This document shows, piece after piece, positions 50,182 through 61,755 of a DNA stretch of 64,000 bases (position 1 is the stretch's first letter; the number at the start of each line of letters is the position of its first letter). The translations under genes were made by a program, and so were the position numbers. The DNA comes from Glossina fuscipes (taxonomy: Eukaryota > Arthropoda > Insecta > Diptera > Glossinidae), in the NCBI RefSeq assembly GCF_014805625.2, contig NW_023998423.1:16146545-16210544 (forward strand). Reading direction: 5' to 3'. The notes beneath the pieces are model-generated. The model searched no databases and was not told the origin of the DNA. It saw only the letters and a list, made by a program, of their open reading frames with translations.

Positions 50182-50440
50182 TATACCATACACCGTTTGT
50201 GGTACAACAGTATATTAAGTTAAGGGCGGGCGTAGGCAACACACAGAAGAAGTAGAGCTAGACTCATCTTTCTAATTTAGTATATGGGTTTGTCTTTTCG
50301 TCGTGCTTTGCTGTTGTCAACCTACAATTCATAATTTTTGCGATTTTTTGATAAAATTTTTGTACACTCACCTGTTTTGACCTAAGAACGAAAGCTATTC
50401 AAAATGGTTCGGACAGAACCACCTTTTCAACCACGGTCTA
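50182..50440 (+). repeat. Dispersed repeat family A copy
   Basis: In order: TATACCATACACCGTTTGTG then GTACAACAGTATATTAAGTT (the family start motif), GTAGGCAACACACAG, TTTTTGCGATTTTTTGATAA, CTGTTTTGACCTAAGAACGA, AAAATGGTTCGGACAGAACC and CCTTTTCAACCACGG. It is colinear with 15894-16255. The core is worn to GTTTGTCTTTTCGTCG. Confidence 0.7.
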
Positions 50441-51094
50441 TTTATGGACTTCTTTTGAAAAGCCTTCATATTGAGTATTTACAGCGGACCGCGGCTCACT
50501 GTAGTGTTTCTACTTGTTTTATATTATGGGTTTTCAATTTTATTTTATTTATTTTAACTTTAAATACTTTATCATCAACTATATTAAAAGTATATACTTT
50601 ATGCTTAGAAGTTAATTAGTTTTTTTTTTTAAGAACATTCTTCTTACTATAATTCAGTTAAATCATAATTATGACTTGTTTCATTTTCAATTAGAACCTA
50701 TATAAAGAAGAAAAGCGAATACAAGCAAATATACTACAACTTGGACCATAACTTGCAAGATAAAGAAAGAGAAAACTTATAAAAACAGATATGTGGGAAG
50801 ATAATCTGTGAACAGTCTCAAAAAGTTGTTCGAAAAAATGGAAAACTACACTGCTCATCACTTGAAAATTACTTTGCTATAAAAAATTTAAAGTTTTGCT
50901 TAAAACAGATGGCAAAAATATATACAAGATTTTTGTAGCGAACAAAAACACACAACTAAATCAATAAATTTTTAATTAACGTAGAAAGTGGAAACAATAA
51001 ACTTACCCTTGACGCATGACTCAGTTTAAAGCGACTGCAGTGCAAATTTTTTTGTTTCGTAAATCTCTCATTAAGGGAGAAGACGCATAAATAA
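50441..51094. other. Gene-free AT-rich DNA
   Basis: No feature was recognised. Confidence 0.6.
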
Positions 51095-51222
51095 CAGCTG
51101 TCGAGCAGATAAAAGTCGCGACTACCAAGTCGGTGTGCACGAGTTTACATATCAGCGCGATTTGATCAAACTTGGCCGCAGTAAGTGCTTTAGGGAGTGC
51201 TTAGTTGTGAAGGTACGACACC
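51095..51222 (+). repeat. SINE-like family B, copy 7, plus orientation
   Basis: Plus strand: CAGCTGTCGAGCAGATAAAA, GTCGCGACTACCAAGTCGG, and a tail 'GGAGTGCTTAGTTGTGAAGG' followed by TACGACACC. The tail corresponds to AAGTGCTCAGTCGGTAAAGG / CATAACAC of copy 1. Diverged; limits approximate. Confidence 0.5.
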
Positions 51223-53935
51223 GTCATCGACTAGGCTACGGCTCTCCTAGAATGATCGATCATAGTCATTATAACAAAGAAGGAGCGGCAGGCCTTAGGA
51301 TGATATGTAGATAGTTTTCTTTGTCTGTCCCTCTTTTTGTCGCACTCGCTTAGTCGAAAAACTTATGATAATAGGACTTTACCTTACTTCTTCCGATATT
51401 CCGCATGCATACTTGCTGGCAATAGTTAAAAGGCTAAAAACAAAATTAGGGAAAATTTCATATATATTCTGACTTATACGGCTTTATGCTAAGTTATAAC
51501 GTCTGTTGTTTGAAAAGTTTATAGAAATATGTGTGTGAAAAGCTCTTTGAAAAGCTCTATGCCAAGGAGGCATCAATTGATCAATTGATTTACTCTTAAC
51601 TAATGAAAATCATTGTTGCCATTGCTTATTTTTAATTGCTTTATTACGCATGTGTAGTGGGCATAAAACATTTTAGCCAAAGCCAAAGCCAAATGCAATC
51701 TCTCTTAACTTGATATGAGTGGAGCAATGAAATTGAAATAAAATCTTTGCTAACCTTTCAAAAACAAATTTCCTGCATCTTCTGTTCATGCCACAAAGCA
51801 ATCACTTTTCAAATATATTTTCATTTGAAACTATGCAAAATAATTGGAAAAAAAGAAGAGCAAAGTGATGCTGTAATACTTTGTTGTTGTTGTTTTTTTT
51901 TATATTTTTTTTTTTATTTGTTATGGAATCCTTTGCCAAACACAATTTATTCCACATTTATGTTCAATCAATTTTTGCAAATTTTTTATACTTTTGATTT
52001 GAAAACAACCAACAAATGCCAAAAATCCAAAACAATTTCATTCGTGAAAATATAACAAAAACTAACGTGCATATGCATAACTTTTATGTTGTAAACGAGT
52101 TCAAAAGAAAAAAAAAAAAAAACAATATTTACACTTCAATGAATTGGTTAAAAATAAACATTTGTAAAATCTGTTCAAAAGATGACATAAGGAAGATAAA
52201 ATTGTTAAAAAAATTTCGATAACATTTTTCCATATGATGGCAAACATATCAATCGATGTAAATATTAAAGACTCTCTAATTGAGACAGTTTTTCCTAACA
52301 GGAGTTCCAAGGAGCAACCTTGGAAATTCGTGATCTCTTTGCTCTCTTCTGCTCATGTTTTGGGAGGGTCGATCGGTTTTTCATTGCTGGAAAATATTCC
52401 AGCATTTCATATATTCTGCAGTTACAAGTCAAAAGAAAAAAAAAAGTCAATCTGTTGCCTTTGGATTTTTTTCGCAAAAGTAACCAAAGTTGATATAAGA
52501 TCGATGTACGGATTGTTTATGAACTACGACTTAGGAATTATAAATAAATCAAACTGGTCTTATTGTTCAAGAAATTTTGTATTATGCCTCATATGCTTTC
52601 TCCAATCCTTAAAATTTAATACAAAGCACAAAAAATAACTGAGCTTTTAGGAAGAATGCGACAAAAAGATAGATTTTGGTACAATGGACCACGAAAATCA
52701 ATTTCATTTTTGTATAACGGAAAAGGAATATTGCAAAACTTGGAATAATGCAAAAAAAAATCACACTCAATGGTAGCAACATCAGTAATCACAAGAAGAA
52801 TGTTTCAATAGATTTTCCTTTACATTGTTTATAAATACAATTTTCTGTTTATGTATTACAAGATGCCTTAAAATACGTTGGCATGCAACAATTATCCAAT
52901 TATACTCCTTGGAACCCGAAGAATCATGCCTGGGTGAAATATTGACTTTCATGGAAAGGTTAGCATTATCTTCAAGTTTATTGCTATTAGTAGAGAGCTC
53001 TAGTAGCCTACATTGTGGCATCTACTAGGAATGCATGGACATAGCAGCAACAGTGCAGACATAAACTTTGATTTTTCGCAGCATTTAACATCGTTTAGGG
53101 TAAACGACTGTGTGAACGCTCTCAGTACGAAGGAATTAAGCATTACAAGTTTTCGAAGAATGAACAATAGCCCGGGGTATAAGACTAAAGACTGCCAGAT
53201 CATCGATTGTGAGCTTGAATCTCAGTAGCTATGTAATAAGTATAATTACTTTGGTCTTTGTTGCTTGCTTTTCTGATATTGTATTCTATTTACTTTACCC
53301 TAATTGCATGCTTTTCTGATTGACACACACACAGTTTGACTTGAAAAAATGTACTAAGAAATTCTTTACTTTGTAAATAAAATTATTAACGTTGCTGTGC
53401 TTTTGAGTAATGATCTTCTCTTCAAATACTTAGTTTAAACCTTTAATAATTAGAGTTTCGCTTAATATATTTACATGTATATATGGCTGAAATGTATAAT
53501 TGTAGTCCATAAATAACGAAATAAATAAAAGACTTTGTTGCAATCCAGTCTGCTACAAAGCTATTTATATAGTTATTCTCCTTAAAACCATTAAAATACG
53601 ATCGCAATTTTAGCATCTCAATAAAGGCTTACTATTTCGACCATCTAGGTGACAGGACTACGCAGTTTCGGACCAATTTTTATTTCGATCATTAATCTTT
53701 GCATATTAGAGTAGTTGTAGGCAATTCAAAACTACATTGCAATACATTCGTTTATTCTCAGTAAATGAGCTCAACGCGCCGAAAATGCACACGATTAGAC
53801 AAAGATGACTGTTTGGATTATATTTTTCCATTCCACCGAAAGGTTTAACGTTTCTGACTGCGACCGTTTCCAAAACATCTTGTATTTCGTGCGCAATTCG
53901 TGTTATTTATGGCAACTTATGTCAACTTATATCCA
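51223..53935. other. Gene-free DNA; one chance-length ORF
   Basis: The 134-codon plus frame at 52234-52638 starts with ATG but is hydrophobic with Lys-rich low-complexity patches and no known domain. Two other frames are also open across its middle. Overlapping 65-80 codon frames on both strands at 52782-53228 lie in a slightly GC-richer stretch but were not recognised. Either could be part of an unknown old element. I do not call them genes. Confidence 0.5.
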
Positions 53936-54552
53936 CTTTTGGCAATGAAGGCCCATCTCTTAGTGAAATGTTTGTATGACGAGCTTAATCGCCGCCGCCA
54001 TCCGCATACCGCTCAAGTTCGTGAAGATCGTGCGAAATCAATTGTTATCGCAGAAAACGTTTCTGCTGTGCAAAAACTGGTAATGCAAGGTCGCCAAACG
54101 GCATAGTATGAGATTTTGATCGCTTAGATCGTTTAACAATGCAAAATGGTTGTTCTCTTTAGATGACATATAATTTAACAAAGTCTCAAAAGATACTCGT
54201 ATCGATTGATCAAGCAAATCCTTGCATTATCATCGTAAAAGGCGGCGAATCATGGATCTATCCGCGTGAGCCGGAAACTAGGCAGCAATCAGCTATGTTG
54301 GTGTTTCAAAATAACCACAATCCGACTGAAGTCATGCGCGAAGTACTTTGAAAGAAATTGTCGCCTATTTTTACGGAAAACTCACCATGTAGCAACAGGA
54401 GAAAGATAAAGCAACGAATTCTGAATGGTACGAACTCGTTTAGGTAAAACGACGAATTCTGAATAGTACGAAGTCATTTGTCTGGCGACATTAGTAAAAT
54501 AAACAAGCACAGTCGGGTCATTCTTCATCATAACAATGCAAGCTCTATTCTG
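53936..54552 (+). pseudogene. Dead mariner-family transposase
   Basis: Conserved blocks appear in transposase order but in different frames and broken by stops. (1) 53936-54104: '...YDELNRRRHPHTAQVRED' with 'AENVSAVQKLVMQGRQ', matching the end of the DNA-binding region, then a stop. (2) 54163-54351: YNLTKSQK, then GGESWIYPREPETRQQSA and FQNNHNPTEVMRE, the region of the first catalytic Asp. Here the usual G-D-E-S-W has become G-G-E-S-W (codon at 54244-54246). (3) 54342-54441: 'LKEIVAYFYGKL' and 'NSEWYEL'. (4) 54514-54549: 'RVILHHNNASS', where the usual H-D-N has become H-N-N (codon 54532-54534). The last third and both inverted ends are not seen. Mariner transposases cut and paste DNA through a DD34D triad; this copy cannot. 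Confidence 0.85.
54414..54480 (+). repeat. 38-bp tandem duplication inside the dead mariner
   Basis: ACGAATTCTGAATGGTACGA at 54414 recurs as ACGAATTCTGAATAGTACGA at 54452. It duplicates the codons for the conserved N-S-E-W-Y block and shifts the frame (38 is not a multiple of three). This is an extra inactivating change, and its few differences suggest it is younger than most of the decay. Confidence 0.8.
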
Positions 54553-55118
54553 CTATGATAAACGGCTCAAATGCATGCAAAGTGTGTGTATAAGTCATAA
54601 AAGAGAATTTATTTAAAAAGACAATAAATCAATTTTTAAAATCAAGTTAATATTTTTTTTTTACCATTATTATCAAAAATGACCGATGTATAGTATAAGT
54701 TTCCACCGCCAAGTGGGTTAAATAAAAAAAGTTTCTTTTCTCGGTCTGTCTTGTAAATAAAACTAAATACCATAAATGTCATTCTTAATAAATACACGAA
54801 GACAAGTAATGAATTAATTAGAAAAACGGACAAGAGTTTCTCTATAGAGTTTGACGTTTGTTTTTGTTGATCAAAATAAAAAAAAAAAATTAAGTTTATT
54901 TTCAAGTTTTGCAAATTCTAAAAGAGAAGACAAAATTTTTATCTAAACTCTCTGTTAGCGTAATAGATAAACGTTAGCTTATTATAGCATATTATAGCAT
55001 TACTTACCAACAAGCCGCTATATCTAGGGTATAAGTCACTGAAAATCTTTGACAAAATTTAATCTTCTTAGTCAAATCAAAGTTAACATGTGCTCGCAAT
55101 ATTACACAAGTTAGTTGC

Positions 55119-55149
<31 letters not shown>

Positions 55150-56810
55150 GATTTAGATGAACCGTAATACAATTTGTTGTTGTAAGCAAAACTTTGAAGT
55201 GGAATAGAATAGGCCGATAAAGTCACTTCTGTAGTTTATTTTCGCCTTTTATGCTGGTCAACACTCTACTTGTACATATGTCCATACGAATACAGAGTAT
55301 ATATTCACGCATATATATAGAACGTAACATGCGTGTTTTGATGCTTTTTATGGCTACTTGGCAAACTAAACATACCTCAGGTAATGGCAAAAAATACAAA
55401 ACGTAAATTGAAGAGCGTGCCTTGCGAAAGCAGCATTAGATGGAATACCTATTCTCTGTTTCTGAAAATAAGAGCACATAAACAACCAATTCGCTAACGA
55501 AAGCAAATTAATTTTTCATTTCAAAAATGAAGCTCAAGCCCAGGAAACTCCCAAACATTTCAGAAAAATATTTTTATTTCATTTTTTATTTACATATTTT
55601 ATTTTCTTTCTTACGAAAGCAGCACACACCCACAATATCAACAGTAGCTATGCCGCGGAATGTGAAAAATATTAGCCTGTTCTTTACTTTCACATGCCAC
55701 GCTACCCAACATCATTGAAATGTGCTGCTACTTGCTGCTTGCTTCCATTTAAAGTTTAAAGCAACCAACAAACATTAAGAGAGAGAGAGAGAGAGAAAAA
55801 AAAAGAAGAAAACTTATAAGCGCTATACGCAAACAGCTTAAGATGTTGAGGTAACTGGAAAATAATGTGTTAGCGAACGGAAATGCCAGACTAGCAGAAT
55901 AGTTGATGGCGTAGGGAATGCATGCATCTGCACAATTTTTCATCTTTCAAAGCCTACAAAAAAGTGTAAAGAACAAGTACCACTAAGCGAGACACCAGGC
56001 AATAGAGATGACATAGCTTCAAATATCTTTTTATATATCCCCACCACCACACCCAATAACCGCTATCACCGCAATGACAGTGTTATGCCTTGCAAAACAC
56101 TCTTCGCTTTAACGTCTTCTTCTCTGTTTTCGCCCTAGCGAAGAAAAGTTTTTTTTTTTTTTTTTTTTTTTTTTTTGCAAAATTTGTTTGGTTCATATTT
56201 TCTTTTATATGAATGGACAATTTTATTGTAACCGACTACGTTACCTAACGAACAAAAGAGAAAAGGAAAAACCCATGCTTACGTAACAATTTTTTAAAAA
56301 GTTTCTTTTTCGCGTTTCTTGCACAGCATTTCCTTTCGTCTTTCGTTAGCATGAAATTTAAACTAACCGTAAACTATGATAAATTCATAGCGAACATAAA
56401 TCTTGTTCCATGACCATCGCTTAAGTGCACATCTGCAAGTTTAAAGAGAACAAATTAACATTAAGTTTATGAGTTAAGAACATACAGAAAAGCCTTTTTC
56501 CAAGCCTGGCACAGCATAAACTCAATCGTCGCCTATTCAGTAACAAATTTTCTTACAATTAAAATAATTTCTTAAAGTTCCCAAAGATATTCTTCAATAT
56601 AATTTTGCAAATATCTCAAAAAAAAAAAAAAAAACAATTGCTTTCTTAATTACATAAAAAATTCATCAAATTGTAAAGGAAAACTCATAAAAACACTTTT
56701 TTCATACCTTTGCTAAAAATTAGAAAAAAAGAATACTTTTCGTTTATTTACAAAGAATATTTATTGTGAACAATACACATGCATACACACACACTTGCAC
56801 ATGCATAATA
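54553..56810. other. Gene-free AT-rich DNA with GA arrays and a T28 run
   Basis: Contains (GA)n at 55119-55150 and 55779-55796, and T28 at 56149-56176. An AGTGTTATGCCTTGCAAAAC at about 56080 recalls the family B tail, but the neighbouring sequence does not follow the family. Confidence 0.65.
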
Positions 56811-56850
56811 CTGTCAAGGAAGTGATGGGACTGTCAAGGAAGTGATGGGA
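56811..56850. repeat. Perfect 20-bp tandem duplication
   Basis: CTGTCAAGGAAGTGATGGGA occurs twice, at 56811-56830 and 56831-56850, with no differences. A diverged relative, TTGTCAAGAAAGTATCGGTA, follows at about 56912. The exact match points to a recent event. Confidence 0.9.
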
Positions 56851-56950
56851 ATTGAAAGTAAATTTTTTATATCAGATGTTAAAAGCAATACGACATATAA
56901 TATCCATGTGTTGTCAAGAAAGTATCGGTACTGGTCTATTCAAGAAAGAT

Positions 56951-57515
56951 CAGAGGCTCCACATTCAGTATATATATTCTTAATCAGCGTCAAATTCTGA
57001 ATGGATTTAACTATGTCCGCCTGTATAAGATCTGTTATAAACATTCTCCCGCTCGCAAAGAGAAAGGAAGGAAAGGACAACTCTACAATACTACTTAAAG
57101 TGAGAACACCTCTGATCTCTGAAAAGGAATGAAAGATTGGTTTTTTGCTCATTACTCATAAACTGCAGCAGATAGTTCTACAAAAATTTGAACATATATT
57201 CTATGAGTGATTCTGTACTACCTGCACAAATTGAGGAGGCCTGTTCAATATTATAGTGGACGACAATTTAATATTTTCGTTTAGTAATTTTACGCACAGA
57301 AACAAGCTGCAAAAACCTTGTTCGGAATGCACTTCAGTATTTTTGTCCCTTCATCCGTCTGTCCATCCGTTCATCTGTCTATCTGTCCGTGTACGCAATC
57401 GTGTGGTATATGTGGTAAATGTTCTCCCCTCCGTAAAGGTGACGATATCGTCAATAAATTTGGAAAGCAGCCTAAACCGGTCAAAGGATATGCCTACAAC
57501 GCCCACACGTCTATG
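56951..57515 (+). repeat. Composite two-unit family A-related repeat, second copy
   Basis: Blocks in the same order as 42365-43060: CAGAGGCTCCAC, TATTCTTAATCAGCGTC, TATGTCCGCCTG, 'TGCTCATTACTCATAAACTG', TATTATAGTG, linker ACGCACAGAAACAAGCTGCA, then a second core CATCCGTCTGTCCATCCG with TCTGTCTATCTGTCC, AATGTTCTCCCCTCCG, GGATATGCC and CAACGCCCACAC. Frames of 86 and 106 codons here run through the core and are not genes. No coding capacity was seen. Confidence 0.75.
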
Positions 57516-59522
57516 AAAAAAAACTGTGAATACCTTTGCTTGTCATGTTTTTTGCTAGTTACCCATAAAGTGGTGTGTATAAAAGATTCAAGGACTGAAC
57601 ATAGTATTCTTATTTGTTTAATGATGGGATCAAGATAAGCGTTCGCTCAAGTGCGTCTTTCTACTTATGGTTTGAGTTGTAACAGAGAAATTTTGAGTTT
57701 CGTATAAAATACCGAAATTACGAGTTGATTGAGAAATGTTTAAAAAAACCTACGTTAACGGTATTCTATGACAATATATAGCCATTGAGGTGACACGAAA
57801 CATTCAAGATTGGCCCTCAAATGCAGGGATGAAAGCTATCTTTACTCCGATCGAGAACTTATTTCATCCAATGAAGGAAAGAGGGTAAAATCATAATCGT
57901 GGTTTTGGAAAAATGTGTCTTGTGGCTGTGTGTGCACGACATGTTCATTGCATTCCAAAAAATATATTCTGCATCTGACTAAGTCTTCTATGAAACTTCA
58001 TGTATAGTGGAATCTTTTTGAACATTTTATATTCTTTTACGTACCATAAGGCAAGTGATTTTGCCATTTCTAAATGGCTAAAGCATCTACCGAGAGCCCT
58101 AGTCCTTATATTTCTTTAACATATGCCGTTATATTTCGGAAATGGTCACTTTACTAATAACTTTTCTTATTAAGTTCATAAAGCAATTTCAACATTTCCA
58201 AGCATTTTGAGAATTTAAATGCAATTTGATGCACTTCTGTTTAAAAATTCCGGTATGATGTAAAAAGCAAAATTATTAGTTTTTTTTTTTTTATGTTTAT
58301 TGTATCCTAAGTCGCCCTTGTGTATTTCATAAACATCAATTTATGAGAGATTACTTGTAGAATAACTTAACATTTTTAAGATTCATCGAAAAGTTGAGTA
58401 AATAAAACACGTTTAATATTTTGAACATAAGTCATTAAGTTTTAATCTAAAATTGTTCATTGATGTACAGGAAAATGTTTGCAGTTTTTGGCTGCCAGCC
58501 TAAAAACATGCTTATCTTCTATCTCTTTGTCTACATATATCAAGCAAATACCACTTTAAGCATTATGGCAACCATACGCTCAGATCTAAAGTGATATGAA
58601 TGGACATCTCGCTTACGTACGTGTGGAACTGAAGTTGTGTCCATGTGGCATATGCATTGCACCAATCATTCGCAATGATATGTGTTGTTAAGCTAACATT
58701 CAAGTGTTGGAACGAAGCATGCATACATACATAGATGAATATTGTTCATTATTTTTTTTGTTTTTCGTTTCCCTCATGATAACACATTTGAAAATGTGCA
58801 AAAAACGTAAAATATAACTCCTTTTTCTTCTCTTCTTCTTTTTTTCATTTTTTTTTTATTTTTTTGCTATTGTTTGATACGAAATACTGCCTGTCAGTCA
58901 TTATCACGACACATGACTCAAGTGTATAGGATTCTCAGTACTTAACTCAAATTGAAGAGCTATTAATAATGCTTAGAGAGCATTTTTAAGTCTATTATAT
59001 ATGTGTATATATCATGTGCACAGAGAGCGAGAGAGAGAGAGAGACAGATAGAGATAGAGAGAGGAAGCCAGAAAAAGGGAAAGAAAAAGAAATGAACAAC
59101 AGTATGTGTCAGAAATTACCATAATTTGAAGTTAAATATGAATAAGAAGAAGAAGATATCTTTTTAATTATATTTTCTATTTAATATGTACATGAATCCT
59201 TACTATCGACATATGATACAAAAAAAAACAACATTTATGTCAAAAGTTTTATGAATTTACAAACAAATGAAAGCTAATAGATGTACATTTTGGAAAAAAT
59301 ACATCAAATTTAAGAGAAGTATTAGCAGAGTTAAAAAACTTTTTGCTGTAGTTGCATACGCATATGATTGACGTTAACGTTGTTTATTGAAAAGAGAAAA
59401 TCTCAGTTAGACTTGTAATATTATTAGCATTATCCATCCTTCCAGAGAGTCTCCCCTGCTGATCCACAAAGTTATTGTAAAAGAATGGAAAGACGAGTAT
59501 CATGTTTTAGTTAGAGATAAAA
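57516..59522. other. Gene-free AT-rich DNA
   Basis: Contains an interrupted (GA)n/(GATA)n array at 59022-59063 and T-rich DNA at 58830-58865. No gene was recognised. Confidence 0.65.
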
Positions 59523-59828
59523 GTGCCCGGCTTTTTAACTAAAGGAAAATTTGCAACATGGGAATTTAAAATACTTCATAGTAATCACACTTATGACAAG
59601 GTATACTTCAAAAAGATTAAAGTGCCGTTCACTGATAATTGCGAAGAACGTAACATTGCTGAGTCTGCCGAACATCTAATTTTTGATTGCAGAAGGTTTG
59701 ACATCCTTAGATAGTCTTTCAGTATGTTTAGCCTTTAAAACAATTTATATGAAATTTTTCGTGCTAGGAACTTTACGCATCTTAAGCAGCTGACTGCCTT
59801 TATCAAATCAGCTGATTTCTCTTTCTAA
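59523..59828 (+). pseudogene. Possible C-terminal end of a non-LTR retrotransposon (LINE) ORF
   Basis: One plus frame reads 'FATWEFKILHSNHTYDK', then 'NIAESAEHLIFDCRRFDILR', a stop at 59712, and after another stop 'ARNFTHLKQLTAFIKSADF', ending with TAA at 59826-59828. The block E-x-x-E-H-(L/I)-x-F-x-C-x-x-(F/Y) is typical of the cysteine/histidine-bearing C-terminus that follows reverse transcriptase in many insect LINE proteins, and a closing '..L..FI..' stretch before the stop also fits. Reverse transcriptase itself is not visible upstream in any frame, and there is no poly(A) tail. It is probably a 5'-truncated, decayed copy. The clade cannot be told. Confidence 0.45.
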
Positions 59829-61488
59829 TCTTCTATACTCATAATTTTGCTCATATATACAGATCACCTATACTTTTTTCTTTTCCGGCATTATTAGCCG
59901 GGATTTCGACTGTACCGTGCCTTATGGGAATAACTGCGGAACAGTACATTACCTGTTTAACAAGCATAAGCACCACATTTAAAAAAAAAAGAGCGCTCAC
60001 AACACCTTCGCTCATAAGTCCTTTATGGAAAAAGGTTGCGACCACTTTTTGGACGGGTTTCGTAGATGGTAGCATGGCTGGGAAAACTGCATAGGCTTAC
60101 AAGGAAACTATGTAGAGAAATAAAAATCAATTTAAAGAAAAAATGTCTTGTTACCTTGTTAAGTCTTTAACTATTCAATCAGCCCTCGTGTAATGAGCGC
60201 CTATTTATTATTTCGCAAAAATTGCCGTCATGAGCACTTTGAAAAATCGATCGTAAATAACACAAAAAGACAGGGCATAGTGTCATATCCCGTCAGACTG
60301 TGAATACCTAAATATCTTTTGCATTATCATAGGATCGAAAGACTATACATATTCTTTGCTAAGGGTAGATCTTATATAAAAATTCATTAACCAACAGAGT
60401 ACGTAGTACATACTATAAATATTAAATTTAATGAATCTTGAAAGTCTTGAATGAAGAGCAACAACAAGCGATGAAAGCTGATTATCAAGAACTAATTGAT
60501 TGATAAGAGAATAGAATCGAAAGAAAATGAAAAACAATATCTCTTATTATCCCGAAACTCTATTCTTATACGAATTTATTTATAATTTTTTTTTCTCTTC
60601 TCGTTTCTTTATTACAGTTCATCAATTTTCATTACAATGTTATTGACAAACCATACAACAAACACTGAGCCTATAATTTTTGCCTATTTGGCAATGATAC
60701 ATCAGGTAAGACATACCCACCTATACTCTGATTTATATCTGTTATTAAGATGAGGCTAGGAATGTTATGTTGGCCATCGTTTAAGAATGATGTAAACCAT
60801 AAAAAACTTCTCAGTGTTTAAGTGTATGCGCATTTTATGTATTCATAGCTGTTACTGATGAATGTGTTTATAGCTCTTATCTGTTCCTTTTCCTCAAATG
60901 CTTTCAATTGTTTTGAACAGCTCTTGCACACTTTTTGTATACATAGATTGTTATTGAGCTCTTCATACGACAACATCTGGTTTAATGGATAAGTGTATAT
61001 GTATTTTATATGAAGATATATAGAAAAAATTTTATTTCATTGATTTACTTCATCGATATAACGGAAATCCAATAAACAGTTTTGTTTTTGCGTTTCCCTT
61101 TCGTTATATACTCATTCACTCTATCCTTAAATGAAAGGATCCGTATTCATGATAATCGAAAACACAATGAATGAATTCTTTATCAATAGATAGATATTCT
61201 TGTTGTTTCAGAGTTACTGTTACAAATAGAAGCCTTTTTCATTATTGTAAACATCGTTTACATTTCTGCAGTCACTCATTCTCTTCTAGAGTGACAAACT
61301 GACATTTGAATTCATTCCGGTACCATTCCAAAATACATTATATTTATTGTCAACTTTATTGCTTTATTTATCTCAAATTCGATAAAACACAACATTTGTT
61401 TTAATCCTATAGATAGTTATAGGTAAGGAAATTTTATTTAGATTCTTCTTAACGCAATAAAGTGACGTCTCCAGAAGCAAATGTCCTT
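59829..61488. other. Gene-free AT-rich DNA
   Basis: A 74-codon minus frame at 59851-60075 has no recognisable domain. Nothing else was supported. Confidence 0.6.
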
Positions 61489-61755
61489 TTAATCTGCCGA
61501 GATCCTTTTTCGAACTCGTCGACCATGGTGACTACTATCGGGAGACCCAGACGTTGGATGAAGAATGAAACGAAAGCTATAGGATGTAGAAGCGAAGACT
61601 ATTAAGGCAATGCATATTTCCCTGCCAAGTTGCGTTCGGGTTCTCCTTCTTCCTTCAGACTCTATGGATTCATCGTCGTATGCCTCCTTAGTTGGAATAT
61701 ACATTTTACTTCGATATGTCAATTCATTTGACCTCCCACTGTGAAGTAAATTTCC
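61489..61755 (-). other. Unrecognised minus-strand open segment with coding-like composition
   Basis: A minus frame is open from 61755 to a stop at 61489 (about 88 codons). It reads in part 'TKEAYDDESIESEGRRRT' and 'GSPDSSHHGRRVRKR', with a balanced amino-acid mix and a local GC content higher than the flanks. It has an internal ATG ('MYIPTKEAY') but no long N-terminal extension, and a pyrimidine-rich CTTTCTTAAG lies just upstream on that strand. It could be an isolated exon, a gene fragment carried by an element, or chance. I do not recognise the protein. Confidence 0.2.

Noticed and set aside
52234..52638. 134-codon ATG-started open frame
   Set aside because: Length close to the chance maximum, other frames open across the same stretch, Lys-rich patch, and no family resemblance.
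56080..56100. An eighth SINE copy
   Set aside because: Only the tail-like AGTGTTATGCCTT matches; no head or body of the family follows.
57256..57638. Plus frames of 86 and 106 codons
   Set aside because: They run through the second composite family A repeat and its GTCC core; there is no conserved domain.
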